A stretch of 64,000 nt of DNA, from assembly GCF_900103485.1 (NCBI RefSeq), contig NZ_FNHW01000003.1:124001-188000 (forward strand), given 5' to 3'. Each line of letters starts with the position of its first letter. Within the stretch, counting starts at the first letter, position 1. Source of the stretch: Fictibacillus solisalsi (GTDB lineage Bacteria > Bacillota > Bacilli > Bacillales > Fictibacillaceae). Made by a program: the position numbers and the translations under genes. Below the pieces are notes generated by a model, which was given only the letters and a program-made list of their open reading frames with translations, was not told the origin of the DNA and did not search any database. Below, piece by piece: positions 56,855 to 64,000 of the stretch.

Positions 56855-57047
56855 AAGACCATCCTTTCATACCCTGATTAGTAAAAGCATAGCAGACATT
56901 GGAAAAATCTCTTACTATTTTGCATAGGATTTCCTTCATTTATTTCAAATCTTTGCAAATCTGTCACATTAGGAATTTTGGGATTTTTTTATTGATATTC
57001 ACTGGTAAAGAAAGAGACAATATAGAAAACGGTGGAGGGGCAACAAG

Positions 57048-57452
57048 GTGACCATAAATATGATGAAAAAAATGAGAAGCATGGTGGCCGTATTGGTTAT
57101 AATTGGCGGTTGTGCAGCCTATATGTATAGCAGCCTGATGCCGCCGCTTGAGATACAAACTGAAAGAACATCCGCGGTACAAACATGGCTGTACGCAGAA
57201 AATACCGGCCGCTTTCCTATAAAAATAGAAGCTTTTTATATTAATAATAATGAAGTTCCTCCCGAGGCCTCTATGAAGATGAATACTTCTTGGGCTCCGG
57301 CCCGCGGGCAGAAGATTTCTGCAGGAGGAAAAAAGAAAGTACGTATTCTGCATGACTTTCCGGCTAAGCGCATCGTGATTGTTTATCGATATGGAGGCAT
57401 TCCTTTCACTCGTCTGTTCCCTGTAAAGATGTCGGTTACTAATAAAAGATAG
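57048..57452 (+). CDS. Secreted or membrane-anchored protein of unknown function
   Basis: 134 residues with a hydrophobic N-terminal segment (about 12-30, MVAVLVIIGGCAAYMYS; the GGC could be a weak lipobox) and a basic, beta-rich remainder. GTG 57048 follows GGAGGGG; ATG 57060 is an alternative start. No family recognised. It is monocistronic. Confidence 0.6.
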   Translation: MTINMMKKMRSMVAVLVIIGGCAAYMYSSLMPPLEIQTERTSAVQTWLYAENTGRFPIKIEAFYINNNEVPPEASMKMNTSWAPARGQKISAGGKKKVRILHDFPAKRIVIVYRYGGIPFTRLFPVKMSVTNKR

Positions 57453-57572
57453 TGCTTTTTAAGATTTTGTTTAGTTTTTGTTGAGATTTGCAGAAAAAAG
57501 AAGCAATTTTGTAAAAAAACTCATGTATTGAAGATGAAGCAAGCAAAAACCGTTAATATTAGATAAAATAGA

Positions 57573-57605
57573 TTATTCTGAATATTTTAATTATGTTCAG
57601 AATAA
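57573..57605. promoter_or_regulatory. Inverted repeat at the promoter of the tandem-element RNA
   Basis: TTATTCTGAA (57573-57582) and TTCAGAATAA (57596-57605) are perfect complements with a 13-base spacer, overlapping a likely promoter (TTAATT at about 57587, TATAAA at about 57611). The left arm with its flank matches 12 of 15 positions of the CodY box. It resembles the palindrome at 23279-23295. Confidence 0.5.
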
Positions 57606-57633
57606 AGTATTATAAACGTAACAAAAGAAGGGA

Positions 57634-57706
57634 GTAGATTCCAATGAAGAATGAAAGCGAAGCATGCTGAAGAAGCTGTATCCAGCTTATGCATGTGGGT
57701 CTTCAG
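57634..57706 (+). repeat. Tandem element, copy 1
   Basis: GATTCCAATGA, AGCGAAGCATGC, a short hairpin AAGCTG-TATC-CAGCTT (57673-57688), then GCATGTGGG. CTGAAG (57667) also pairs with CTTCAG (57701). A tiny frame at 57643-57669 reads MKNESEAC and is preceded by GGGAG. This copy lacks the long inner stem of the others. Confidence 0.6.
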
Positions 57707-57741
57707 AGTAGTCTATTTAAGAACACATAATCTGTTAAAGG

Positions 57742-57850
57742 CGTGATTCCAATGAAAAATGTTAGCGAAGCATGTCAGGATCGTATCCACCATAAAACCA
57801 GCCCGTGAAAACTGGTTTTGCGATACGTGGACATGTGGGAAACCAGTGAC
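57742..57850 (+). repeat. Tandem element, copy 2
   Basis: GATTCCAATGA, AGCGAAGCATGTC pairing with GACATGT, stem CGTATC/GATACG (57782 and 57822), inner stem AAAACCAG/CTGGTTTT with loop CCCGTGAAAA, then GTGGGAAACC. A frame at 57752-57808 starts MKNVSEAC and continues for ten more residues (18 in total), preceded by AAAGG. Confidence 0.6.
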
Positions 57851-57872
57851 GGGTACGCATTAACTCAGAGGA

Positions 57873-57974
57873 CGTGGTTCCAATGACATCGGCAAGCGAA
57901 ACATGCTAGAATCATGGCGCAAAGGAAAATAGTCCGTGAAAACTATTTTCGCATCATGTGGGCATGTGGGAATC
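57873..57974 (+). repeat. Tandem element, copy 3
   Basis: GGTTCCAATGA closing with GGAATC, AGCGAAACATGC pairing with GCATGT, inner stem GAAAATAG/CTATTTTC with loop TCCGTGAAAA. A frame at 57883-57909 reads MTSASETC, preceded by GAGG. A degenerate trace with GGCATGTG at 58022 may be a fourth copy. Confidence 0.6.
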
Positions 57975-58074
57975 CAAAGAAGGAAAATAAACTGAAAGAT
58001 GCAAGTCTGCAAGTAATGCAAGGCATGTGTTTTAAGTAAAGAAAGGAAAATCAATAAGTGAATAGCAAGTACAT

Positions 58075-58125
58075 TAAATGAGGCGCACGTTTATGTTCAT
58101 TCACATAAACAGCGCCTTATTTTTA
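58075..58125 (+). terminator. Terminator of the tandem-element RNA
   Basis: AGGCGC and GCGCCT enclose TTTATGT/ACATAAA, followed by TTATTTTTAT. It separates the RNA from the downstream FNT-family gene. Confidence 0.88.
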
Positions 58126-58191
58126 TATTTGTATAAACGTTATAACACACGGGTTTTCAGGGAACGTTATGAACAATTTTATTTCACTTTT

Positions 58192-58217
58192 GTTTGAGGC
58201 TTGAAGCCGCAGGGAAT
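58192..58217 (+). promoter_or_regulatory. Possible sigma-B promoter of the FNT-family gene
   Basis: GTTTGA, 14 bases, GGGAAT resembles sigma-B elements (GTTT and GGGTAT) with one mismatch in the -10. It ends 26 bases before the coding start. Low certainty. Confidence 0.3.
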
Positions 58218-58243
58218 CTTAGCATGGAAATGGAGGGGTATGG

Positions 58244-59179
58244 ATGAGCAAAGGTGCTGAAAACAAAGCTTCAGAAACAACCAAGCACGAGAAACCGGAG
58301 CGGCAATATTATTTCCCTGCTCAAATTGTAGAAAGTTTTATAAAAAAAGGAAAAGAGTCCCTGCAAACGACCTATATGGCCCAATTCATTCTTTCGGTTC
58401 TGGCGGGGGCGTTCATCGCATTTGGAGCACTCGGTTCAGTACTGCTCACAATGGATGTGGACAGCCAGGGGGTCATGAATCTGCTTGCAGGTATCGGCTT
58501 TACCATCGGCTATGCCATGGTTTTCTTATCCGGCTCTATTCTTTTTACCGAAGTAAACATACTCCTTCCAAGCTATATCATGCAAAGCAAATACTGGATC
58601 AGTAAAAAACTGCTCTATTTCTGGCTGATCTGTTACATAGGAAACTTCCTTGGCGCGTTATTTGTCGGATTCCTGCTCAATTTTTCAGGATCGCTGCACG
58701 GGGAATTTTACGATCACCTGCTCACCTTCATGGAAAAGAAAATGGAATTTACGCATCGTGGAACATGGGGTTGGTTTCAGGTGCTTTTCTCAGGCATCCT
58801 CGCCAACTGGCTGATTGGAGCGGCAGCGGTTCTTGCTACGGCGGCAAGGGATGTTGTAGGGAAAATACTTGGTATCATGCTGCCTGTCATTATTTTTGAA
58901 GCCGGCAACTTTCAGCATGCCGTTGCAAATATGGGGTATTTCAGCATATCTGTTCTTGAAGGATTTGATATCAGCTGGTACAAGTTTATCCTTTTAAATT
59001 TATTCCCCGCGACCATTGGGAATTTAATCGGCGGCGGGATTCTCGTGTCTCTGCTGCTGTCCTACGCGTATAAGGAAGAAATTGATGAGGGAGTACTGAA
59101 GGAAGAAGAAGAGGCGATTGATGAAATCGAACACAAGGATCAACATGGGGAAATGAAACCCGGCAGTCATAAGGAATAA
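58244..59179 (+). CDS. Formate/nitrite transporter (FNT) family protein
   Basis: Aquaporin-like pentameric anion channel family. Seen: six hydrophobic segments, AGAFIAFGALGSV near residue 55, GSILFTEVNI, ANWLIGAAAVLATAA and FEAGNFQHAVANM, the FNT signature areas. 311 residues with a charged N-terminus and an acidic C-terminal tail (DEGVLKEEEEAIDEIEH, about 280-297). Anion not determined. ATG 58244 is preceded by GGAGGGG. Confidence 0.83.
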   Translation: MSKGAENKASETTKHEKPERQYYFPAQIVESFIKKGKESLQTTYMAQFILSVLAGAFIAFGALGSVLLTMDVDSQGVMNLLAGIGFTIGYAMVFLSGSILFTEVNILLPSYIMQSKYWISKKLLYFWLICYIGNFLGALFVGFLLNFSGSLHGEFYDHLLTFMEKKMEFTHRGTWGWFQVLFSGILANWLIGAAAVLATAARDVVGKILGIMLPVIIFEAGNFQHAVANMGYFSISVLEGFDISWYKFILLNLFPATIGNLIGGGILVSLLLSYAYKEEIDEGVLKEEEEAIDEIEHKDQHGEMKPGSHKE

Positions 59180-59266
59180 AGATTATGCCTGTTACAGGCT
59201 AAGTGCGTGTTAATTTCAGAAAAACAGGGTAAATAACAATCACTAACAAGTATGAGGAGGCCCATC

Positions 59267-59776
59267 ATGAGCTTAACAAAACAGCAAATCAACGAACTCG
59301 AACAATCATTGCTGAGTATGAAGAAACAGCTTGAGCAGCAGCAGGAATTAAGGGAGAACGAGGAAAGCCTGCAGGAGTCTACAGGGGAAATTAGCTCAGT
59401 TGACAGCCACTTTGGTGATATGGGGAGTGAGTTATATGACCGCGAAATGGCAATGGCGCTTGATGAAAATCAGGAGGAAATTCTTGAAGACATTAACGAA
59501 GCGCTCCAACGTATCGAAGAGGGTACCTACGGGAAATGCGTTGACACGGGAGAGGAAATACCTTTCGAGAGATTAAAAGCTCTTCCTTATGCCAAACGTA
59601 CAGTGGAGGCCCAGGAAGTAGCGGACAGGGAAGGGAAAACGAGTGGCGAGTATGAAATTCAAGAACCGTCATTTGTTCGCCAGGGAGAAAAAAATTTTGA
59701 AGACAGCCGAATGAGAACGGTAGACGAAATTATGGATACACATGGAAATGCATCAAACAAAGGAGAGGACGCGTGA
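59267..59776 (+). CDS. YteA-type TraR/DksA zinc-finger-family protein
   Basis: 169 residues: an N-terminal coiled-coil helix (about 1-45), SSVDSHFGDMGSELYDREM, then the DksA-like finger RIEEGTYGKC with IPFERLKALPYAKRT. Only one of the four finger cysteines is present, so zinc binding is probably lost, as in several YteA/YocK proteins. Start ATG 59267 behind GAGGAGG. A sigma-B-like promoter is faintly visible near 59204-59235; relatives are general-stress genes. Confidence 0.8.
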   Translation: MSLTKQQINELEQSLLSMKKQLEQQQELRENEESLQESTGEISSVDSHFGDMGSELYDREMAMALDENQEEILEDINEALQRIEEGTYGKCVDTGEEIPFERLKALPYAKRTVEAQEVADREGKTSGEYEIQEPSFVRQGEKNFEDSRMRTVDEIMDTHGNASNKGEDA

Positions 59777-59800
59777 GCCGCTCCTTATTTTTTCCAAATA

Positions 59801-59842
59801 AAAAAGCAGCAGTCCCTCTAACGGGGTTCTGCTGCTTTTTTG
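59801..59842. terminator. Bidirectional terminator between the YteA-type and PAP2 genes
   Basis: AAAAAAGCAGCAG and CTGCTGCTTTTTT around a mostly unpaired 16-base centre. Confidence 0.88.
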
Positions 59843-60486
59843 TTTTTGGCGTACTTCTTGCTGCTGGCATATTCCAGAATGGGTTTAAAGTAAAAGATTG
59901 AATTAAACAAAATGTTTCCGAGCAGGATGCCGGCAAATGCATCGAGAATAACGTGCTGTTTAACAAAAAGGGTGGACAAAATGATCAGATATCCGATCAA
60001 TGCCACCGCAGCAACAAAAACGGGAGTCTTCGTTTTACAATGGCGGGAAGCAATTACCATGAGGTAGCTGCTCAGCACATGAATGCTTGGAAAACAATTG
60101 TACGGTTCATCTGCCGAATAAATATAACGGATCATGGATGTAAAGAGACTGTTTCCGTCCAAGGGAGGCCTTGGAACAGTGGTCTGAAAAAAGAAGTAAA
60201 TAACATAACAGATGACCATTCCGGTGGTAAGGCTCAACAAAGTCTTATAGTAGAGAGACCGGTCATAAACAAAAAAGTAAAATAGCATGCCAAAAATGAA
60301 AATATACCAAAAGACATAGGGAATAATAAATGCTTCAATAAAAGGGATCTGCTGGTCAAACGATGTGATAAGGCTCCTGGCTCCACGGTCTCCATTATTC
60401 AGCAACTCATAAAAAGAGTGCAAAAGCGGAATAGAGAGCATTAAGCACAAAGGAAAGAAATGCATTTTTAATTTACTCAAAGTCAC
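59818..60486 (-). CDS. PAP2-superfamily membrane phosphatase
   Basis: Lipid-phosphate phosphatase-like protein of 222 residues with about six hydrophobic segments. Seen: motif 1 region TTVPRPP, motif 2 CFPSIHV with PSxH, and motif 3 region FVKQHVILDAFAG, giving catalytic His residues. GTG 60486 is only two bases from AAAGGAG, so TTG 60480 may be the true start. Possible substrates are undecaprenyl or phosphatidyl phosphates. Confidence 0.8.
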   Translation of the reverse strand: MTLSKLKMHFFPLCLMLSIPLLHSFYELLNNGDRGARSLITSFDQQIPFIEAFIIPYVFWYIFIFGMLFYFFVYDRSLYYKTLLSLTTGMVICYVIYFFFQTTVPRPPLDGNSLFTSMIRYIYSADEPYNCFPSIHVLSSYLMVIASRHCKTKTPVFVAAVALIGYLIILSTLFVKQHVILDAFAGILLGNILFNSIFYFKPILEYASSKKYAKNKKAAEPR

Positions 60487-61058
60487 TACTCCTTTAGCCG
60501 TGATAAAAAGTACTTACTATGTATTACCCTATTTTACCCGAATGAACACTATAAGCCGTCCACAAGTGAATACCACATTATACCATATTTTGGGGCAGTA
60601 CCGGTTTTCCAGTAGAGAAATGGCCATTCCAAAAAACGGAATACGAAGCATAAGATTATGCAGGTTCATGTTCATCATAGCGTAAAAATATGCCAATAGC
60701 ACCCCCTTAAACCCCTTAAAAGGAAGTGTATTGTAGAAATGAATGCTAAATTCACTAAATGTTCCAATATATGATGTTGAAATCTTCAATTATTACATTT
60801 TTGGGTGGGTGAAAAGACCTGCAATTAAAGTTGGGTAGAGCAAATGGCGGAAATTCCTCTCCATATTTTAACTACTATTGACAAAATTTGTGGAAATCTT
60901 TAGGTTTAATGTCACGAAAAAGCGGGAATTATCTCTTTTTGTAATATTACTGTAATCTTCCTAAAACACGGATGTCATATTTTGTTGGTAAAATCTAAGT
61001 AAGTTAGCAAGAAGAAAATACCAACACTGGTAATACAGATTTTAGGGGGATACATACT
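60487..61058 (+). other. Long AT-rich intergenic region
   Basis: A 572-base gap. The left part (60487-60840) shows nothing I can support; an 86-codon minus-strand frame there has no RBS and reads like chance. The right part holds TTGACA at 60878-60883, the WalR box at 60940-60956 and TAAAAT at 60989-60994 before the NlpC/P60 gene. Confidence 0.6.
60940..60956 (+). promoter_or_regulatory. WalR (YycF) binding box
   Basis: TGTAAT-ATTAC-TGTAAT fits the WalR direct-repeat consensus TGTWAH-N5-TGTWAH exactly. A -10-like TAAAAT lies at 60989-60994 with a poor -35, as expected for an activator-dependent promoter. The downstream gene is a wall hydrolase, the usual WalR target class. Confidence 0.75.
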
Positions 61059-61727
61059 TTGAAAAAATTGGTAGCAGCAGCGGCACTAGTAGGAATGATG
61101 GCTTTTAATCCGATCGTAGGTAAAGCAGCTCTTGGCGATCACACTTTAAAACAAGGTATGACCAGTAAAGATGTACAACAATTACAGACCGTCCTAAAGA
61201 AAAAGGGATACTTTACATATAAAAAGACAACGACTTACTATGGTACATATACGAAATCAGCAGTTAAAAAGTTTCAAAAAGCAAAACGTTTAAAGGCGGA
61301 TGGCATTGCTGGCACAAGCACATTTAAAGCACTGGGCGTAAAGAAAGTCGTAAAGAAAAGTTCTTCAAGCAGCTCTGCAAGTGTAGTAACAGTAGCTAAG
61401 CGCTATAGAGGGGTTCCATACCGTTGGGGCGGAACGACACCAAAAGGTTTTGACTGCAGCGGCTACATCAACTATGTGTTTGAAAAAGCCAAGAGAGTAG
61501 ACTTGCCACGCACGGTTTCAGGTATTTATTTGAAAGGTACCCGTGTAAGCAAGCCAAAAGCAGGCGATGTGGTATTTTTCCATACGTATAAGAGCGGTGC
61601 ATCTCATGCAGGGATTTACATTGGCAACAATGAGTTCATTCACAGCTCATCTTCTAAGGGTGTAAGTATTGCTTCAATGAAAAATCCATACTGGGCTCCT
61701 AAATATCTTGGAGCAAAGAAAATATAA
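61059..61727 (+). CDS. Secreted peptidoglycan hydrolase (PG-binding plus NlpC/P60)
   Basis: Cell-wall endopeptidase of 222 residues. Seen: signal peptide (cleavage likely after GKA, about residue 23), a peptidoglycan-binding type 1 domain (about 28-93, GMTSKDVQQLQTVLKKKGY, DGIAGTSTF), a Ser-rich linker (101-108), and an NlpC/P60 domain with Cys133 (FDCSGY), His183 (SHAGIYIG) and His195. Start is TTG 61059 behind AGGGGG. Likely WalRK-controlled. Confidence 0.9.
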   Translation: MKKLVAAAALVGMMAFNPIVGKAALGDHTLKQGMTSKDVQQLQTVLKKKGYFTYKKTTTYYGTYTKSAVKKFQKAKRLKADGIAGTSTFKALGVKKVVKKSSSSSSASVVTVAKRYRGVPYRWGGTTPKGFDCSGYINYVFEKAKRVDLPRTVSGIYLKGTRVSKPKAGDVVFFHTYKSGASHAGIYIGNNEFIHSSSSKGVSIASMKNPYWAPKYLGAKKI

Positions 61728-61732
61728 CAGGA

Positions 61733-61766
61733 AAACAGGCATATTCAATATGTCTGTTTTTTTATT
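61733..61766 (+). terminator. Terminator after the NlpC/P60 gene
   Basis: AACAGGCATAT and ATATGTCTGTT around TCA (one mismatch), then TTTTTTATTT. Confidence 0.82.
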
Positions 61767-61870
61767 TATTCTTCGTTATATTGTTTTACTTTTCTGAATA
61801 CTATAGTATAATTTAAGACATATTGTAGGACCTTAATGCAGTTTACCTTCCTGTGAAAGGAGTGTTAGGC

Positions 61871-62089
61871 ATGTATTTGGGTGGAACTGTCAAAATCGAT
61901 CGATTTGACGGAGAATATTTCGAGGTGAGCCAGAACTGGCTGATGGATATTGTCTGGAACAAATATCACATGCCGCTAAGGGACTTTTTGGCTTCCTATG
62001 ACAGACGAGACAGCGACTATATACTATCACTTGCGAATCAGAACGCGCTAAAGTTTGAATTAAATGATGAAAACCACTTATTTCTGTAA
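61871..62089 (+). CDS. Small protein of unknown function, 72 residues
   Basis: Starts MYLGGTVKIDRFDG behind GAAAGGAG, eight bases away; soluble, acidic, with many aromatic residues and an RRDSDYILSLANQN stretch near the C-terminus. Its stop codon is inside the stem of a terminator. I do not recognise the family. Confidence 0.65.
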   Translation: MYLGGTVKIDRFDGEYFEVSQNWLMDIVWNKYHMPLRDFLASYDRRDSDYILSLANQNALKFELNDENHLFL

Positions 62090-62100
62090 GTGGTTTTTTG
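62070..62100 (+). terminator. Terminator overlapping the stop of the 72-residue gene
   Basis: AAAACCACTTA and TAAGTGGTTTT around TTTCTG, then TTGTTTTT. Confidence 0.85.
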
Positions 62101-62170
62101 TTTTTGCCCAGTGTCATCCTCTTTACCCGTTTCATATCATATGAAAGATGTGAGGCAAGGAGGAAGAACA

Positions 62171-62392
62171 ATGGCGAAAAAACCAGCGAAGAAAACGGCA
62201 AAAAAGACATCCAAATATGATCAGGCGGTCAACAAGTATGCACATACAGTAAAAATGGTTACAAGCTCGACCTGTATTTCATGCAAGACACAGTGTGCGA
62301 GAGGGCTGGCATATATCGATAAAATGAACCATCCGGGAGCAGTGGGCCATGGCGTCCCTTGCCATCTGACCAAAGGAAAAGGAACCAAATAA
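62171..62392 (+). CDS. Small Lys-rich protein with a Cys cluster
   Basis: 73 residues from ATG 62171 (AAGGAGGAAGA upstream). The N-terminus is a Lys/Ala-rich stretch (MAKKPAKKTAKKTSK) like a nucleic-acid-binding tail; the C-terminal half has CISCKTQC and a later PCHL, four Cys and several His that could bind zinc. Function unknown. Confidence 0.65.
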   Translation: MAKKPAKKTAKKTSKYDQAVNKYAHTVKMVTSSTCISCKTQCARGLAYIDKMNHPGAVGHGVPCHLTKGKGTK

Positions 62393-62402
62393 GATGGAAT
62401 TG

Positions 62403-62472
62403 CACGGGTCCCGCTTCATGTCCATTTTAGAGCCAGTTGCATCATGGGTGAAGCGGTGCCTCTTTTTTGATA
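62403..62472 (+). terminator. Long terminator hairpin
   Basis: GGGTCCCGCTTCA and TGAAGCGG...GCC pair (with interior irregularities) around a 30-base centre and are followed by TCTTTTTTG. It precedes the glycoside hydrolase gene. Confidence 0.7.
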
Positions 62473-62607
62473 AATGGAGGATAATGGCAACAAAAGGTGT
62501 TTACACAGAGGCTTACAAGGGAAAGGTTCAGAATAGTGTGAAGTTCTTTGGCTCTGGCCCATAAAATAGAAAACATACACTTATACCCGAAAAGTCAGGT
62601 GATAAAA

Positions 62608-64000
62608 ATGAGCAGAGAGTGCAGAGAAAAACTGAGTTTAAATGGAATTTGGAAATGTGTGCAGGATGAAGATGACCAATTGGAAGGAAACATTCGAAAT
62701 AAGCCGGTTTACCATGCTGAGGAGTTAACATGGACAGATATTCTTGTTCCTGCCCATTGGCAGAAAGCGGGTTATGAAGATTTTCAGGGAGTGATGTGGT
62801 ATAAGGTGACATTCCGTGCACCGCCCCAAAAATCGGATAAGATGTTTTATATTTGTTTTGACGCGGTAGATTATTACTCGGAAGTTTGGCTGAACGGTGT
62901 GTATTTGGGAACGCATGAAGGAGACTTTGATGCATTTGAATTCAATGTTTCCGATTTTCTGCATAATGGCGAAGAAAACATTCTGATCGTCAAAGTTACC
63001 TCTGAATTGGATACGAGACCGGAAAGGAAAAAGATCGCAAAAGGGGGGCTTTATCATTGGGACTGCCTTCCGGTAAACCAGGAAGGGCTTACCGATTGTC
63101 CAGAGGTCCCTTCTTCTGTGAATGCCCACTATCCGAATCCACTCATCAACCCGGGCGGTATTTGGAAGGATGTCTATCTGGAGGAACGAGGAAAGGTACA
63201 TATTGAGCATATCCAGATTACCCCCTACTTAAAGGATGACTATAAGAAAGCCACCATCTACTTGGACGTTGAATTAAACAACAACAACAGCAAGGAAGCA
63301 AAGATTGATGTGGAGGTATCCTTTTTGCCGCATAATTTCAGGGGGAAAATATACAGATGGAAACGGCAGAGTTATTTCCAGAGGCCGGGAACAAGCAGTT
63401 ATTCCATGACCGACCAATTGTCCCAGCCAAAATTGTGGTGGACATGGGAACTTGGCTTTCCCCATCTTTATAAAGCTGTGATTGAGGTTTGGGCAAATGG
63501 GGTATTGGTGGATAAAAAGATTCAAATATTTGGAATTAAAGAAATTAAGATGGATGAAAACTGGATCTTTTATCTCAACGGTACGAGAGTTTTTATCAGA
63601 GGCAACAATTATTTGTCCGATCAGTTCCTTTCCCTAATGACCAAGGAGTCCTACCAGCTCGACGTCCAGATGATGCTGGACGCCAACATGAACACCACCC
63701 GTTTGTTTGCCCATGCGGAACAGGAAGAGTTTTATCAACTGTGCAATGAAAAGGGGATTATGGTGTTTCAGGACCTTCCGTTTCAATGGGGCTATGAATC
63801 GACAGGCCTTTTTATAAAAAGAGCAGAGGATGTCGCCCGGCGTTTTATACGGATGCTGTATAACCACCCGTCCATCATTCTTTGGTCATGCCACAGTGAA
63901 TCCCGCTATCATGATTACAATAAGCTGGATAATATGCTGCTGCGCGTGGTTAAAGAACTCGACAGCCTGCGCCCTGTGATAAAAAATTCAGTCCTTGTCT
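62608..64000 (+). CDS. Glycoside hydrolase family 2 protein, 3' truncated by the window
   Basis: First 464 codons of a large enzyme. Seen: a jelly-roll sugar-binding domain (about 1-200; LNGIWKCVQD, FDAVDYYSEVWLNGVYLGTHEGDF within 90-115), an Ig-like domain (about 210-310), and the start of the TIM barrel with IRGNNYL, NTTRLF, QEEFYQLCNEKGIMVFQDLPF and NHPSIILWSCHSE. The acid/base position is Glu431, but the usual Asn before it is Ser. ATG 62608 follows AGGTGAT. Beta-mannosidase or beta-galactosidase-like; substrate open. Confidence 0.8.
   Translation, partial: MSRECREKLSLNGIWKCVQDEDDQLEGNIRNKPVYHAEELTWTDILVPAHWQKAGYEDFQGVMWYKVTFRAPPQKSDKMFYICFDAVDYYSEVWLNGVYLGTHEGDFDAFEFNVSDFLHNGEENILIVKVTSELDTRPERKKIAKGGLYHWDCLPVNQEGLTDCPEVPSSVNAHYPNPLINPGGIWKDVYLEERGKVHIEHIQITPYLKDDYKKATIYLDVELNNNNSKEAKIDVEVSFLPHNFRGKIYRWKRQSYFQRPGTSSYSMTDQLSQPKLWWTWELGFPHLYKAVIEVWANGVLVDKKIQIFGIKEIKMDENWIFYLNGTRVFIRGNNYLSDQFLSLMTKESYQLDVQMMLDANMNTTRLFAHAEQEEFYQLCNEKGIMVFQDLPFQWGYESTGLFIKRAEDVARRFIRMLYNHPSIILWSCHSESRYHDYNKLDNMLLRVVKELDSLRPVIKNSVLV

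Larger units (their letters stand above)
57615..58125 (+). ncRNA. Putative structured RNA of about 500 bases with three tandem units
   Basis: A gene-sized stretch without a long frame. It has a promoter-like start with a dyad, three diverged copies of one element (57634-57706, 57742-57850, 57873-57974) and a strong terminator at 58075-58125. Each copy has TTCCAATGA, then AGCGAA with CATG, a variable hairpin and GCATGTGGG. In copies 2 and 3 the inner stems differ in sequence but both pair fully and keep the loop CCGTGAAAA, which argues for RNA structure. I do not recognise a named family. Confidence 0.6.

Noticed and set aside
57652-57665. cre-like word TGAAAGCGAAGCAT in copy 1 of the tandem element
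   Set aside because: It misses the second half of the cre consensus and is explained by the conserved AGCGAAGCATG block.
57634-57974. CRISPR-like repeat array
   Set aside because: Only three copies, of unequal length (about 73-109 bases), with internal stems and no spacer-repeat rhythm; no cas genes.
60529-60789. 86-codon minus-strand frame in the long AT-rich gap
   Set aside because: No RBS, no recognisable domain and an AT-driven composition; could be chance.

Overview
The window looks like a chromosome segment of an aerobic, motile, probably spore-forming member of the Bacillaceae (Bacillus/Fictibacillus-like). The signs are AGGAGG-type ribosome binding sites with many GTG and TTG starts, U-tailed intrinsic terminators, a HutP-controlled hut operon, a sigma-D-type motAB promoter, a WalR-type box at a cell-wall hydrolase, a ydaO (c-di-AMP) riboswitch before ktrAB, and a sporulation-kinase-like histidine kinase. 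I saw no rRNA, tRNA, insertion sequence, prophage or CRISPR array. The species cannot be fixed from sequence alone.

Region 1 (1-22.6 kb) is an aromatic catabolism island. It holds the phenylacetate (paa) genes paaK, paaABCD, an EthD-family gene, three enoyl-CoA hydratase/isomerase genes, paaH, paaJ and the regulator paaX. These are followed by a gamma-carbonic-anhydrase-like protein (PaaY type), a nitronate-monooxygenase/FabK-type flavoprotein, a TrpXYZ-type ABC importer, an NSS-family Na+/solute symporter and an FlK-type hot-dog thioesterase. Next come an amino-acid dehydrogenase whose active-site signatures match phenylalanine dehydrogenase and a complete 2-oxoacid dehydrogenase complex (E1 alpha, E1 beta, E2, E3). 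Read together this suggests L-Phe uptake, then phenylpyruvate, then phenylacetyl-CoA, then ring epoxidation and beta-oxidation. A similar operator-like inverted repeat lies in the paaA promoter and in the thioesterase promoter, and a perfect cre match precedes the dehydrogenase.

Region 2 (22.6-44 kb) is mostly housekeeping and envelope: an XRE-cupin regulator divergent from azlCD, two HAD hydrolases, glpQ, a DUF421 protein, a Ste24-type M48 protease, motAB, a TlpA-like thioredoxin, a PAS histidine kinase, a CAP-domain protein, a histidine phosphatase, a MarR regulator, cardiolipin synthase, uppP, riboswitch-controlled ktrAB and an APC permease.

Region 3 (43.9-49.9 kb) is the histidine utilisation operon hutPHUIG with its HutP-responsive leader terminator. 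Region 4 (49.9-64 kb) carries membrane proteins (acyltransferase, AI-2E, BrkB, TerC), an SGNH hydrolase plus ABC-2 exporter operon, a formate/nitrite-transporter-family protein, a YteA-type protein, a PAP2 phosphatase, an NlpC/P60 hydrolase and the start of a glycoside hydrolase family 2 gene that runs off the window.

The least explained part is 57.57-58.13 kb: a transcript-like stretch with promoter-proximal dyad and terminator, made of three diverged tandem copies of a structured element, each with a possible tiny reading frame whose predicted peptide contains Ser-Glu-(Ala/Thr)-Cys. Other less explained signals are a 10-bp-stem leader before terC, a minus-strand micro-gene with its own terminator near 36 kb, and a palindromic operator before the M48 protease.
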